This document shows, piece by piece, positions 1 to 8,322 of a DNA stretch of 64,000 nucleotides. A model generated the notes under the pieces. That model made no database searches. It was not told the DNA's origin and saw nothing but the letters and a program-made list of their open reading frames with translations. The position numbers were made by a program, and so were the translations under genes. Each line of letters opens with the position of its first letter. The first letter of the stretch is position 1. Source of the stretch: JACOND01 sp965202795 (GTDB lineage Bacteria > Bdellovibrionota > Bdellovibrionia > Bdellovibrionales > UBA1609); assembly GCA_965202795.1 (NCBI GenBank), contig OZ241848.1, forward strand, positions 2,108,001 through 2,172,000, written 5' to 3'.

Positions 1-164
1 TGTCCTGAAGCGCCCGCCCCAGCATTTTGGCCTGGCGCGCCGGCGCTATTGCCGGCAGCATTGCTGTCAGCAGCCCCGGCAGCCCCCAGAGGCCCTGAAA
101 AAGCCATAACCGAAAGGGCAGACAGCAAAAACAGTTTCATCAGCCTCATCTTTTTTTTCTTCAT
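1..164 (-). CDS. exported protein, N-terminal part only
   Basis: The first about 54 codons of a minus-strand gene run off the left edge. The start is the ATG at 164, ten bases after a perfect AGGAGG at 180-175. A second ATG at 171 is too close to that site and out of frame. The product begins with a Lys-rich stretch (MKKKKMRLMK) and a hydrophobic core (LFLLSALSVMAF), then a Gly/Ala/Asn-rich segment, so a Sec signal peptide is clear. The mature domain lies outside the window and no function can be given. Confidence 0.65.
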   Translation of the reverse strand, partial: MKKKKMRLMKLFLLSALSVMAFSGPLGAAGAADSNAAGNSAGAPGQNAGAGASG

Positions 165-215
165 CTTTCATTACCCTCCTTATGTGTTATGCGGCAAACA
201 AAAAAGCCTGACAAA

Positions 216-836
216 TCAGCCCTGGGGAGAAGGCCCGCCGCCGCGGGGGCTTTTCCGCCCCAGCCGTTTAAAAAACGCCGCATAGCAGACATGAGAAGCT
301 ATCCCCAGGCTCATGCCGCTGCCAAAGGCATGGATAAAATGTCTAACCGCCGTTTCCTCCACGGCCTGCCCCAATACCACAGTCCCCCCCGCCGTAAAAA
401 GAGCGGCCAGGACAATAAGCCGCCCGGCGGATGTAACGCGCCGCCTGTTTTCATTGAGAAGGCTCTGCTCCGCCCGGGCGAGGGCTCTCGCGGCGACAGG
501 GTTTTCCCTTAAATGCGCCTCCTCCTTTTTGATGGCCTCCAGCTCAAGCTGCGCGGCTTCAGCGTAAATCCGGGCCTGTTCGGCCCTTTGAGCCTCTATT
601 GCCGCTTTTTCTTCCAGATGCCCTCTCATCATTGAATCGGATGTAAGCGCCGAGGCCTCAGCCTCCGAGAAGCGAGCCGCCATAGAGGCTTCGGCTTCCC
701 GCTCTTTCATCATATCCATTTGAAGCTTCAATTCGCTTTTTGTCATTCCGCCGTAAAGAATTGCCAAAGCGCATTCCGGAGCGGCGGAAAACAGGCTGGC
801 AGCTCCAAAAACAAGACAGACAAGTTTTTTCATCAT
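216..836 (-). CDS. exported or membrane protein with coiled coil
   Basis: A 206-residue protein that I do not recognise. Residues 1-25 form a signal peptide (MMKKLVCLVFGAASLFSAAP). Residues about 35-130 are rich in Glu, Ala, Lys and Arg with heptad-like spacing and are probably a long helix or coiled coil. Two hydrophobic stretches follow (LIVLAALFTAGGTVVLG and GMSLGIASHVCYAAFF) before a basic tail. It may be an inner-membrane protein with a large helical periplasmic part. The gene precedes the partial exported gene at 1-164 on the same strand, about 50 bases apart, so the two may be cotranscribed. Confidence 0.6.
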   Translation of the reverse strand: MMKKLVCLVFGAASLFSAAPECALAILYGGMTKSELKLQMDMMKEREAEASMAARFSEAEASALTSDSMMRGHLEEKAAIEAQRAEQARIYAEAAQLELEAIKKEEAHLRENPVAARALARAEQSLLNENRRRVTSAGRLIVLAALFTAGGTVVLGQAVEETAVRHFIHAFGSGMSLGIASHVCYAAFFKRLGRKSPRGGGPSPQG

Positions 837-844
837 TCTATTTG

Positions 845-900
845 CTCCGATTTTCCCTGGGATTTTCCCCGTGGATTTTCCCCAGGATTTTCCCCTGGCG
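845..900. repeat. GGATTTTCCC degenerate tandem repeat
   Basis: Four to five imperfect copies of GGATTTTCCC with spacers of a few bases lie just upstream of the minus-strand gene that starts at 836. The same motif recurs in the 5' end of the protease-like gene at 14169. The rest of 901-1221 has no convincing gene. It holds poly-A stretches, one copy of the dispersed GGGACAGCC/GGCTGTTCCC hairpin at 1094-1116 and two CGGCAGCTTTGCGC copies. Confidence 0.55.
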
Positions 901-1221
901 CGCTGTTTGCGCTTCGTTTTGGCATGGCTCCCATAAAACCGCTGTAAAATCAGAAGTTAAAAAAAATTACGCCATGAAAAAAAAACCTAAGGCTTCATGC
1001 AAAAGAAACAAAAACCAGTTTATGGGCTTTTTTCAAAAAATCAAGCGCTTTTTTGGGGTTTTTCTGAAATTTCCTTAAATTGCCTGTTTTTTTGGGACAG
1101 CCAGCCGGCTGTTCCCGGCAGCTTTGCGCGCGGGCCAGGCGGCTTTTGCCGGCAGCTTTGCGCAAGCTCCCAGGCGGGCTTGCGGGCCGCAAAAAATTCC
1201 GCCGCTGAAAGCCCCCCTTAT

Positions 1222-1764
1222 TTATAATGTCTCCCTGTGGACCTGAGCAAAATCAAACTCAACAGGCGTTGGGCGGCCAAAAATGCTCACAGAGACCTTG
1301 ACGCGGCCCTTTTCCTGATTCACCTCCTCCACCTTGCCGTTGAAGTTCTTAAAAGGCCCGTCAATCACCTGAACAAACTCCCCTTCGGAAAAAGAGACCT
1401 GGGCGCCGGGGCTTTCGGCGCTTTCCTCAATTTTGCGGCTGATGGCCTCCAGCTGCTCAGGGGGGACTTCCAGAGGCTTGTCCCTGTCGCCGCCCACAAA
1501 GCTGCTGACATTGGCTGACTTTTGGACCGCATGCCACAGCTCATCGCTCAGGCGCATCTGGATAAAAACATAGCCGGGGTAGATTTTCTTGGATCTTGTG
1601 ACTTTTTTGCCTTTCACCACCTGGACCACATCCCTTTCGGGAATAAATATTTCTTTCACCTGATCCGCCAGGCCATGGCTTTTTAAATCCCTTTCAATGA
1701 CAGCTTTGGCCCTGTTTTCACAGTTGGTTTTTGTCTTCAAAATATACCATTTAAAGCTTTCCAT
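1222..1764 (-). CDS. nusG: transcription termination/antitermination factor NusG
   Basis: NusG binds RNA polymerase, suppresses pausing and links it to Rho or the ribosome. The 180-residue product has the family's normal length and both domains. The N-terminal NGN domain begins WYILKTKTNCE and includes the typical YPGYVFIQM strand. The C-terminal KOW domain has FSEGEFVQVIDGPFKNF followed by VSIFGRPTPVEFDF. The start is the ATG at 1764, nine to ten bases after GGAGG; the longer frame to 1785 lacks such a site. It follows secE by 32 bases on the same strand, the classic secE-nusG pair. However, rplK does not follow; instead there is a repeat-rich gap. Confidence 0.96.
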   Translation of the reverse strand: MESFKWYILKTKTNCENRAKAVIERDLKSHGLADQVKEIFIPERDVVQVVKGKKVTRSKKIYPGYVFIQMRLSDELWHAVQKSANVSSFVGGDRDKPLEVPPEQLEAISRKIEESAESPGAQVSFSEGEFVQVIDGPFKNFNGKVEEVNQEKGRVKVSVSIFGRPTPVEFDFAQVHRETL

Positions 1765-1796
1765 TTTTCCCCGCCTCCAGTCCAAAAAAATCCAGC

Positions 1797-2183
1797 CTAT
1801 CTCAAATTCAGCAAAAAAGTAAAGACAGTCCCCGCCGCCATGTCAAAAACCCCCAATACCAGCCCCGAGACAAGCAAAATCAGGCACACCACAGAGGTCA
1901 TGGAGTAAAGCTCTTTTTTTGATGGCCAGACCACCTTTCGGACTTCTGTGACCACCTCATCCGCCAGCTGCCGGGGGGCATGGCGAAACTGAAGGGAGGC
2001 AAAGGCCAGGATGCCCGTCCCCATGGGGATCCCGTGGCGAAGCAGATCCATGCTGTAGAATCCGGCAAAAACGCCAAAAGAGGCCGCCAGCAGCTCAAAA
2101 ACTGTTTTGACTGTGATGCCGGCCAAAAAGGCGCAAGTCACAAAACTGAGGCCGACAATTTTTAAATTTTCCTCTTTAACCAT
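1797..2183 (-). CDS. secE: preprotein translocase subunit SecE
   Basis: SecE is the small essential subunit that clamps SecY in the Sec channel. The 128-residue product has two N-terminal hydrophobic segments. It then has the conserved amphipathic helix VVTEVRKVVWPSKKEL, diagnostic for SecE, and a last membrane helix (VVCLILLVSGLVLGVFDM). The three-helix form matches proteobacterial SecE. The start is the ATG at 2183, after AAGGAT. The frame stays open upstream for 53 codons only because a 54-base repeat there has no stop, and that part should not be counted. It is the first gene of the secE-nusG pair. Confidence 0.93.
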   Translation of the reverse strand: MVKEENLKIVGLSFVTCAFLAGITVKTVFELLAASFGVFAGFYSMDLLRHGIPMGTGILAFASLQFRHAPRQLADEVVTEVRKVVWPSKKELYSMTSVVCLILLVSGLVLGVFDMAAGTVFTFLLNLR

Positions 2184-2209
2184 AACAATATCCTTAAGCC
2201 GGCGGAGCT

Positions 2210-2340
2210 GCCGCCAGGCCGCCCCAGCAAGCGCCCCGCCCCTGCAGAAAACTGCCGGAAACAGCCGCCAGGCCGCCCCAGCAAGCGCCCCGCCCCTGCA
2301 GAAAACTGCCGGAAACAGCCGATAGGCTGTCCCAACAAAC
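2210..2340. repeat. 54-base tandem repeat upstream of secE
   Basis: Two identical 54-base units (2210-2263, 2264-2317) and part of a third abut the secE ribosome site. Because 54 is a multiple of three and the units lack stops on the minus strand, secE's frame reads through them. The last part, read on the minus strand, is TTTGTTGGGACAGCC and GGCTGTT, the same core as the dispersed repeats at 2491-2836. Confidence 0.85.
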
Positions 2341-2438
2341 AAGCCTAAGCAAATTGCTGGGCAAATGGCAAGGTTTTTTTTTGCTGTGGTTTTTTTTTGA
2401 TGAGGGAACAGGGAACAGAGGAGGGGGGCTTTTAAAGC

Positions 2439-2467
2439 TTGACAGTTTTAAGCGGTTCGGTTAAAAA
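2439..2467 (+). promoter_or_regulatory. predicted sigma70-type promoter
   Basis: TTGACA at 2439-2444, a 17-base spacer and TAAAAA at 2462-2467 (four of six matches to TATAAT). It lies about 120 bases before the start of the trypsin-Sel1 gene, with one repeat unit between. Confidence 0.45.
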
Positions 2468-2490
2468 GGCATGCTCAAAGTCTGTTTAAA

Positions 2491-2836
2491 GGGACAGCCT
2501 ATCGGCTGTTCCCGAACCGCAACGCCGGGAGACAGGCATGTCCAGAGGGGGTTTGTTTGCTGAAAAAAAAAACAGCCGGGGAACAAATTATGAAGAGGCT
2601 TTTGTTTGCTTGGTTAAAAAACCGGGGGCTGTCCAGAGGGGCGGCCTGTCGGATGCTCCTGTTTGCTGGGACAGCCTATCGGCTGTTCCCGAACCGCCGC
2701 CGGGAGGCAGGCCTGTCCAGAGGGGCGGCCTGTCGGATGCTCCTGTTTGCTGGGACAGCCTATCGGCTGTTCCCGAACCGCCGCCGAGAGGCAGGCCTGT
2801 CCAGAGGGGCGGCCTGTCGGATGCTCTCTTTATTGC
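2491..2836. repeat. 84-base repeat units in a signal-peptide region
   Basis: A partial copy begins at 2491 in front of the gene. Within the gene, units starting at about 2629 and 2713, plus a partial one at 2797, have an exact 84-base (28-codon) period. Each full unit holds a near-perfect hairpin with arms GGGACAGCC and GGCTGTTCCC. The units keep the frame open and insert two Arg- and Cys-containing segments between the Lys/Arg start and the hydrophobic core of the signal peptide of the trypsin-Sel1 protein. Confidence 0.85.
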
Positions 2837-4737
2837 TTGCTGCGGGCGGGCTGCCGGCTGCGGCGGCCCCGGCAAAGCCTTCCGCCCCGCCCGGCGCGGA
2901 GAATTTTCCGCTCAAAATGCTGTTCAAGGATGATCTCTTCAGGCAGGAAGAGTCCCTGCTCCAGAAGCTCAATCAGCTGCGGCCCTCTTTGGCCGCCCAC
3001 CCCGCCGCGCCTTTGGCGGCGCAAAAAAGCGCCGGCGCGCTCGCAAAAATCAAAGACAGCCAGGGCTATGGCTCCGCCTTTATTGTCCGGCATGAGCAGA
3101 CCAAAGCCCCCATTCTGGTCACCGCAGCCCATGCGATCAGAGATTCAGAGCCTTCTGATTTGGAGTTTTTTGACAGCCGCGGCCGGCGGCTCAACCCCCT
3201 CAGAGTGTGGTCTTTTTCCCTGCCGCATGATCTGGCCCTTCTTGAGCTGGAAAGCTATGAGGGCAGAACCCTAAAGCCTGCGGATACTTCAGCGGCCGGC
3301 GGCGAAGAGCTTTACATGCTCGGCTTTCCAAACGGCCTTCAGAGAATGATTAAGGGGCGGGCCGTTTTTGATCCCTCTCTGCCTTTTTTTGCATTTATCG
3401 CGGATTACGAGTTTTTAAGCGAAGTTCATGGACTGTCCCAAAGCCTGGAGCGGAAGCTCCTCCAAGAGAGGCCGCCAGGGAACATGGAGGGGGTCAGCGG
3501 CGGCCCCTTAGTCAGCCGCCAGGGGGAGCTGAAAGGAGCCGCTCTCAGCCAGGACAGCTCCCGCCATTTGCTCCGCGCCGCGCGGGCGGACACTTTGCAA
3601 AAGCTTTTGGCGCATGGGCCTTTAAAGGATTTCCCCTCCCCCTTCTTTTTGGAGAGAGAGGAATCCCCTAAGGAAAACCCCTCCGCTGAAAACCTCCAGA
3701 GCCGCCCAAACAGAAGCCGGGACAGGGATTTCCCTTCCGCGTCTGAGCTTCCCTTTAAGGATCAGCTCTTATGGCTTCAAACCCTGCTCAAAACAAAAGG
3801 GCATCGCCATCCGGCCTGGCAAAAAGGCCCGCTTTCAAATAAAACCCTGCCGCAGCTTCGCCGCCAGGCGGAGGAAGGCTCAGCGTCCGCCATGTTTTTG
3901 CTGGGCGCGCTGCTGGCCGCCGGCTTTGATGTCCCCCGCTATATTGGGGGCGGAGGCCTTGTGGAAGACAAACAAAAAGCCGCCCGCTGGTTCCGGCAGG
4001 CTGCCAGCCAGGGCCACATTGATGCCCAGTTTCGTCTGGCTGTGATGCTCTGGGAGGGCGATGGCGTTTTAGAGGACAGGCGGGAGGCCTTGCGCTGGCT
4101 CCGAAAAGCGGCGGCGGCGGGGCATGCCGAAGCTCAGTTCCATATTGCCAAAGCTTTTGACAAGGGCCATGGCGTTCGCCAAGACAAAAAAAAAGCGGCT
4201 TACTGGCTGAAAAAATCAGCGGCGCAGGGGTATTTTCCCTCTCAATTCCGCCTGGCGGAGATGCTGGACACAGGCGATGGCATCCGCCAAGACAAAAAAA
4301 AAGCGGCTGGCTGGTATAGGCAGGCTGCCGGCAGCAGCCTAAAAAACCTTGAGCGGCAGCTTTGCTGGACGGGGGCTTTCTCCTGCTCCTGGGGCCTTTT
4401 GGAAATGGAAATTGAGCTGCTGTTTGAGCAGGCGCAGGCCCAGTTTCGCCTTGGAGAGATGCTGCTTGCCGGAGAGGGGATTCCGCAGGACAAAAAAGAG
4501 GCGGGCCGCTGGCTCCGCCTGGCCGCTGAAGGGGATGCTTTTAAAGCAATGGAATGGCGCATAGCGATTAAGGGGGATGGCCATAAAGAGGGCGCCGCCG
4601 CGCAGCCGGCGGAGCGCGCGGAGGATTTGCTCAAAAAGCTAAATCTGGAGCAAAGCTCTGCAGCCGGCCCGGCTGCGCCGGGCGGCGCTTTTGAGTGCCG
4701 CGCCTCTTTTGCCTCTTTGATTAAGACTGGAGACTGA
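2590..4737 (+). CDS. secreted trypsin-like protease with Sel1 repeats
   Basis: A 715-residue protein. A repeat-lengthened signal peptide ends near the LLLAAGGLPAAAAPA segment. A trypsin-fold protease domain follows with all three catalytic residues in context: His181 in TAAHAI, Asp214 in PHDLALLEL and Ser303 in GVSGGPLV. The C-terminal half holds five or so Sel1/TPR-like repeats (for example AARWFRQAASQGHIDAQFRLA), which bind proteins. The start is taken as the ATG at 2590 after GGGGAAC; a TTG at 2557 is in frame but less likely. It probably acts in the periplasm or outside the cell. A shorter paralogue lies at 14169. Confidence 0.8.
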   Translation: MKRLLFAWLKNRGLSRGAACRMLLFAGTAYRLFPNRRREAGLSRGAACRMLLFAGTAYRLFPNRRREAGLSRGAACRMLSLLLAAGGLPAAAAPAKPSAPPGAENFPLKMLFKDDLFRQEESLLQKLNQLRPSLAAHPAAPLAAQKSAGALAKIKDSQGYGSAFIVRHEQTKAPILVTAAHAIRDSEPSDLEFFDSRGRRLNPLRVWSFSLPHDLALLELESYEGRTLKPADTSAAGGEELYMLGFPNGLQRMIKGRAVFDPSLPFFAFIADYEFLSEVHGLSQSLERKLLQERPPGNMEGVSGGPLVSRQGELKGAALSQDSSRHLLRAARADTLQKLLAHGPLKDFPSPFFLEREESPKENPSAENLQSRPNRSRDRDFPSASELPFKDQLLWLQTLLKTKGHRHPAWQKGPLSNKTLPQLRRQAEEGSASAMFLLGALLAAGFDVPRYIGGGGLVEDKQKAARWFRQAASQGHIDAQFRLAVMLWEGDGVLEDRREALRWLRKAAAAGHAEAQFHIAKAFDKGHGVRQDKKKAAYWLKKSAAQGYFPSQFRLAEMLDTGDGIRQDKKKAAGWYRQAAGSSLKNLERQLCWTGAFSCSWGLLEMEIELLFEQAQAQFRLGEMLLAGEGIPQDKKEAGRWLRLAAEGDAFKAMEWRIAIKGDGHKEGAAAQPAERAEDLLKKLNLEQSSAAGPAAPGGAFECRASFASLIKTGD

Positions 4738-4784
4738 AGCGCCAGATAAACATGCCCTCCCCTCCGGCCGGGAACAGCCATCTT

Positions 4785-6083
4785 TCATAAAAGCGCAAAA
4801 GCGGCTCTTAAAGAGATCGTCCAGGCTTTTTGCCTCAAAAGGCTCCCCTCTTCGGAAAACGCCTCCCAATAAACCCCAAGACTCTCTGAAACATCCCAGG
4901 TGATTTGAAGCAGGCCCTCGGAGGCCGGCGCCGCCTCAAGCATTTTTAAGCCCCCGCGGCCGGCAGCGGCTGATTTTTTTGGATAAAAAACTCTGCGGCT
5001 CCCATACATAAAGCCCAGGCCAAGCCTTCCGTATTTGACCCGGGGGAAAGCATAGCCGGCCAGGGATATCTCCCAGGGCGCCGCCCTTTGAATGCCCCAG
5101 GCCTCCCCCCGCAGGGAAAGCTTTAAGCTCCTGCTGAACATCCCGGAAAACTCATAAAAGGCCCGCCCCCCCGCTCCAAAGGCATGGCTTGCGCCGCCGG
5201 ATCGGGAGAGCCGGGGCGGATGGCGGCGCAAAACGCCCGCAAAAACATGGCCAGCGGGGCCAGCCCCCTCCAGACCCGCAATCATCATGGGCTGCCTGTC
5301 CGCTTTAAATTCGCCATGGGCCTTCAGCTTGGTCCGGGGAAAAAAAGCCGCCGCATGCAAAGCCAGGGACTTGCGGGGCGCGGCCGGGCCGGCCGCCTCC
5401 AAACCCGGCTCTGAAAGCCTCCACTTCATGGAGGCGCCCGCGCCGCTTTCTCCATTGAATGGCAGAGCCTGCCGCAGCAGAGTTGCCTTTGAAATCTCTT
5501 TCCTGTTTCGCTCCAAATAAGGCAGTGGGTATTTAAGCCACCCCGCCCGCCACTCCACAGAATGGGAAAAAGCCGGCCATGGGAGCTGGCCAAGCGGCTG
5601 CCGCCAGCCGGCAAAAAACTCCTCAAGCCCCATGCGGCAGGGGTCTTCGCATAAAATCTCCACGCCAAAGCGGAAGCCCGCTCCGCGCGGCGGCAGGCGG
5701 GAAAGGCTGATTTCTGAATAGGGCATCCCGGTCCGAAAGGAGCTTCTCAGGGGCGAAAGCAGCTGGTTTTTTGAGAGCCGGAGCGCGCCCTCAAAATCCA
5801 GAGAAAAGCTTTCCAAAAGCCGGGGCCGCCCCCCCTGGCTCTCTGTTAAAGGGCGGGCTGTCTCAGCCGGCGGAGGCGAAAAAGCCCTCCCTGCCCCGCC
5901 AAGCTTGGGGCCGCCCGGCATGTCAATCGCCTCAGCCGCCGCAAAGCATGACCCCCCCCCCGCCGCCAGCAGAAAAGATCCAAAAAACAGAAAGCCAAAA
6001 AACCGCCCCGCCTGCCGCTTCGCAGAGGCGGAACGGCCGCGAGCCCCCCCCAGCAAACAGGTCCGGCCGCCAGCAGCTTTCAT
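4785..6083 (-). CDS. probable outer-membrane beta-barrel protein
   Basis: A 432-residue protein with a signal peptide whose hydrophobic core is FFGFLFFGSFLLAAGGG. The mature part has many short alternating hydrophobic/polar segments (FSLDFEGALRL, AGFRFGVEI, SLAGYAFPRVKYGRLGLGF), as in outer-membrane beta barrels. The family is not recognised. The start ATGA overlaps the stop of the preceding lipoprotein gene, so the two are translationally coupled. The N-terminal region carries a copy of the dispersed TGTTTGCTGGG repeat (6030-6071) and a run of ten G (5952-5961, minus strand) whose slippage would shift the frame. Confidence 0.55.
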   Translation of the reverse strand: MKAAGGRTCLLGGARGRSASAKRQAGRFFGFLFFGSFLLAAGGGSCFAAAEAIDMPGGPKLGGAGRAFSPPPAETARPLTESQGGRPRLLESFSLDFEGALRLSKNQLLSPLRSSFRTGMPYSEISLSRLPPRGAGFRFGVEILCEDPCRMGLEEFFAGWRQPLGQLPWPAFSHSVEWRAGWLKYPLPYLERNRKEISKATLLRQALPFNGESGAGASMKWRLSEPGLEAAGPAAPRKSLALHAAAFFPRTKLKAHGEFKADRQPMMIAGLEGAGPAGHVFAGVLRRHPPRLSRSGGASHAFGAGGRAFYEFSGMFSRSLKLSLRGEAWGIQRAAPWEISLAGYAFPRVKYGRLGLGFMYGSRRVFYPKKSAAAGRGGLKMLEAAPASEGLLQITWDVSESLGVYWEAFSEEGSLLRQKAWTISLRAAFALL

Positions 6084-7003
6084 TCAAGACTCCAAATGGC
6101 CTCCATGCCCTGGCCATCAGGGAATTTTCGCGGCGAAATCCGCGCGGCCCTCATCAGCTTCGCCCTGTTTAAGCGAACCCCCCACCGCGCTCCCCTTCCG
6201 AAAGAGTAAAAAGCCAGCCCCTTTGCCAATGTGTCGGCGAGACGGCTCTCGCTCCCCAGGCCTTTGGCTTTAGCTTTCAAAAAGCCGGATCGGTTGATGT
6301 AATTGTCCCAAACCTGAACACGGACCAGGTCATAAGAGCCGTTTTGAACCGAGAGCCTCAGATCAATTTCAGATGTCTGCAAAAAATAAGCCTCATTCTT
6401 ATAGATGACCCGCTTGGGATAGCCGGGGCTGGAGACCTGGATTTTCAGCCCCGCGCCCTCCCTCAAAAAGCCGGTTTGAATGCCATCCTCCAAGCGAAAT
6501 CCTGTGAAATGGCTGTCCAGGCGGATCCAGGATCCGCTTGCGGGCAGGCGCCCCCGAATCAGGTAATATTCTTTTGAATAGAGGCCCGAAAGGGGCCAGC
6601 TGTGAAGCAGGCGCCCGGTCCCGGAAACTTCTCCAAAAATCATGGCGGGCAGCTTTTGAGAGGTTTGAGCTGCCGGCTCAGGGGCCGGAGGTTTGGGCGC
6701 CTGAGACTTCCCCTGGCTGTTGTCCTGAGTTTTCCCCGGCTCCAGCGCCTGCCCTTTTATCTGGCCCGGCGCCGCGGCCCGAAGGCTCTGATCCTCCGCT
6801 GAGGAAACGGACATCTCCCCGCTTTGCCGGCTGATGGCCGGGCCCCTGGATCCGGCAAACAAAGTCTCCGGATCCAGGGGCAAAAAGCCGCCCGGCTGCT
6901 CTAAAGGGAGGGGGGCGCAGCCTGTAAAAATCCCCGCGCAAAAAAAAACCAAAGCGGCCGGCCGGCCCGCCGCCGGGAAATTTGTCTGTCCAAAAGGCCT
7001 CAT
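6080..7003 (-). CDS. lipoprotein of unknown function
   Basis: A 307-residue protein with a lipoprotein signal sequence: hydrophobic AALVFFCAGIF followed by TGC, the probable lipidated Cys. A Pro/Gln/Ala-rich linker (residues about 65-125) leads to a compact domain containing YYLIRGRLPASGSWIRLDS and DLVRVQVWDNYINRSG, which looks beta-rich. I know no family for it. It overlaps by four bases both the ankyrin lipoprotein gene upstream and the probable barrel gene downstream, so the three are a coupled set and may form one envelope complex. Confidence 0.6.
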   Translation of the reverse strand: MRPFGQTNFPAAGRPAALVFFCAGIFTGCAPLPLEQPGGFLPLDPETLFAGSRGPAISRQSGEMSVSSAEDQSLRAAAPGQIKGQALEPGKTQDNSQGKSQAPKPPAPEPAAQTSQKLPAMIFGEVSGTGRLLHSWPLSGLYSKEYYLIRGRLPASGSWIRLDSHFTGFRLEDGIQTGFLREGAGLKIQVSSPGYPKRVIYKNEAYFLQTSEIDLRLSVQNGSYDLVRVQVWDNYINRSGFLKAKAKGLGSESRLADTLAKGLAFYSFGRGARWGVRLNRAKLMRAARISPRKFPDGQGMEAIWSLE

Positions 7004-8322
7004 GGCGCTCCCTTCTGGCTGGCGCTGTTTATCTGGCCGGAGTCGCGCCCGTTCAGGCTTTTTATCCGGCTCTGCGTTTGCTGAAACAGCAGTCTGGGCG
7101 TCTGGCCGCTCTGGCTTTTCAGATCCGCGCTTCCGTATTGCTTCAGCTCCCTGTAAAAAAACGGATCGCTGAGGCGGGCCGCGGCATGGAGGCTGGTTTC
7201 CCCATCACTGTTTGCATAGCTGGCGGCCTCTCCCGGATCCTGATGCCAGCTTTTTAAAGCGCTCTGCCCTCTCAAAAGCAGAAAAAAGGCCTCTTTTATG
7301 CGCGGCCCGCTGGAAGAATCCTCTCTGGCGCTGTCCAGAGCGCGCAAAAACAGATGAAGCGGAACATTCCCTCCGCTGTCAGGCAGAAGATAATCTGTCC
7401 AGACACATTGCGCGAGGCCTTGAATCCCCTCCGCAAACAGGCCGGCGGCGCTTATATGCAGAGCGGTCCGCCCCTGGCTGTCCTGATGGTTGATCAAATT
7501 GTCCCAGTCCAGCCAGCCCCGAAACCCGTAAGACTGAACAGCCTCCCATGTCCAAACAAAAGGCCGGCTCCAGAAAGCCTCCTGCCATTCGCGCCGGCTG
7601 AGGCAGTTTTTTTGGACCCCCCACCGCAAAACATCCGCCCGCTGATCCCGCGCGGCTGTGTGCAAAAAGCTCTGCCCGCTGTGGCTCAGATGGAATTGAA
7701 ATTTCCTGAAGGGAGCCTCCATCCATCCCCTGTAATGCTGGTATTCCAAAGCTCCGGCAATGGCGGCGCTGGCCGCGGCATGAAGCGCCTTTTCGCCCTT
7801 TTTGGTCTCCATGTCTAAATCAGAAAACTCATAGTCTGAGGCCCATTCCTCTTTGCTCTGGTAAAATTTATCCGCCAGAAGATCAAAAACCTCCTTATAG
7901 CCGGCGGCTGAGCTTAGATACAAATACCCCTCCCCCTTTTGATTTTGATGAAGCAGCTGATCGCCCCTTATCTGCCCAGTCAAAAAAAGCGCGGCCTGAG
8001 GGTTTTGCGTTTTAAGGGCTGTCCCAAGCGGGGTGTCTCCGTATTTATTGGCGGCCAGCAGGTAAGAGCTTTCAGAGTCAATGATCTGCTGAAGGGCCTC
8101 CGCGCCCTCCCTGTCCACAACAGCCCGAAACAGCTCGTTTGCGATGAGCCGGGATCTTTCCCCAGGGGGCAAAAGCTCGCTTCTCCTCCGCCCCGCGGCG
8201 GGCGGCTGCCCCTCAGAGGTGAAGAGCATGTAAGCCATGCGCTCCGGCGAAAAGCTGCCGCAGCCCGCCAGGCAAAAAATCCCGGCCGCTGCCGCAGCCG
8301 GGGCTAATCTGTTTTGCAGCAT
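7000..8322 (-). CDS. ankyrin-repeat lipoprotein
   Basis: A 440-residue protein. The signal sequence ends in the lipobox LAGC (residues about 18-21), so the protein is probably anchored to a membrane on the periplasmic side. Ankyrin-type repeats are visible as NKYGDTPLGTAL, GEKALHAAASAA, SFLHTAARDQRADVLRWGV, GRTALHISAAG and GETSLHAAARL. Ankyrin repeats bind other proteins, and no enzyme domain is seen. The gene start overlaps the end of the preceding gene by 19 bases and its end overlaps the next by four, which places it inside a coupled operon. Confidence 0.75.
   Translation of the reverse strand: MLQNRLAPAAAAAGIFCLAGCGSFSPERMAYMLFTSEGQPPAAGRRRSELLPPGERSRLIANELFRAVVDREGAEALQQIIDSESSYLLAANKYGDTPLGTALKTQNPQAALFLTGQIRGDQLLHQNQKGEGYLYLSSAAGYKEVFDLLADKFYQSKEEWASDYEFSDLDMETKKGEKALHAAASAAIAGALEYQHYRGWMEAPFRKFQFHLSHSGQSFLHTAARDQRADVLRWGVQKNCLSRREWQEAFWSRPFVWTWEAVQSYGFRGWLDWDNLINHQDSQGRTALHISAAGLFAEGIQGLAQCVWTDYLLPDSGGNVPLHLFLRALDSAREDSSSGPRIKEAFFLLLRGQSALKSWHQDPGEAASYANSDGETSLHAAARLSDPFFYRELKQYGSADLKSQSGQTPRLLFQQTQSRIKSLNGRDSGQINSASQKGAP

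Noticed and set aside
995..1227. Short frames in the gap after nusG
   Set aside because: They cover poly-A and repeat sequence and show no ribosome site or plausible product.
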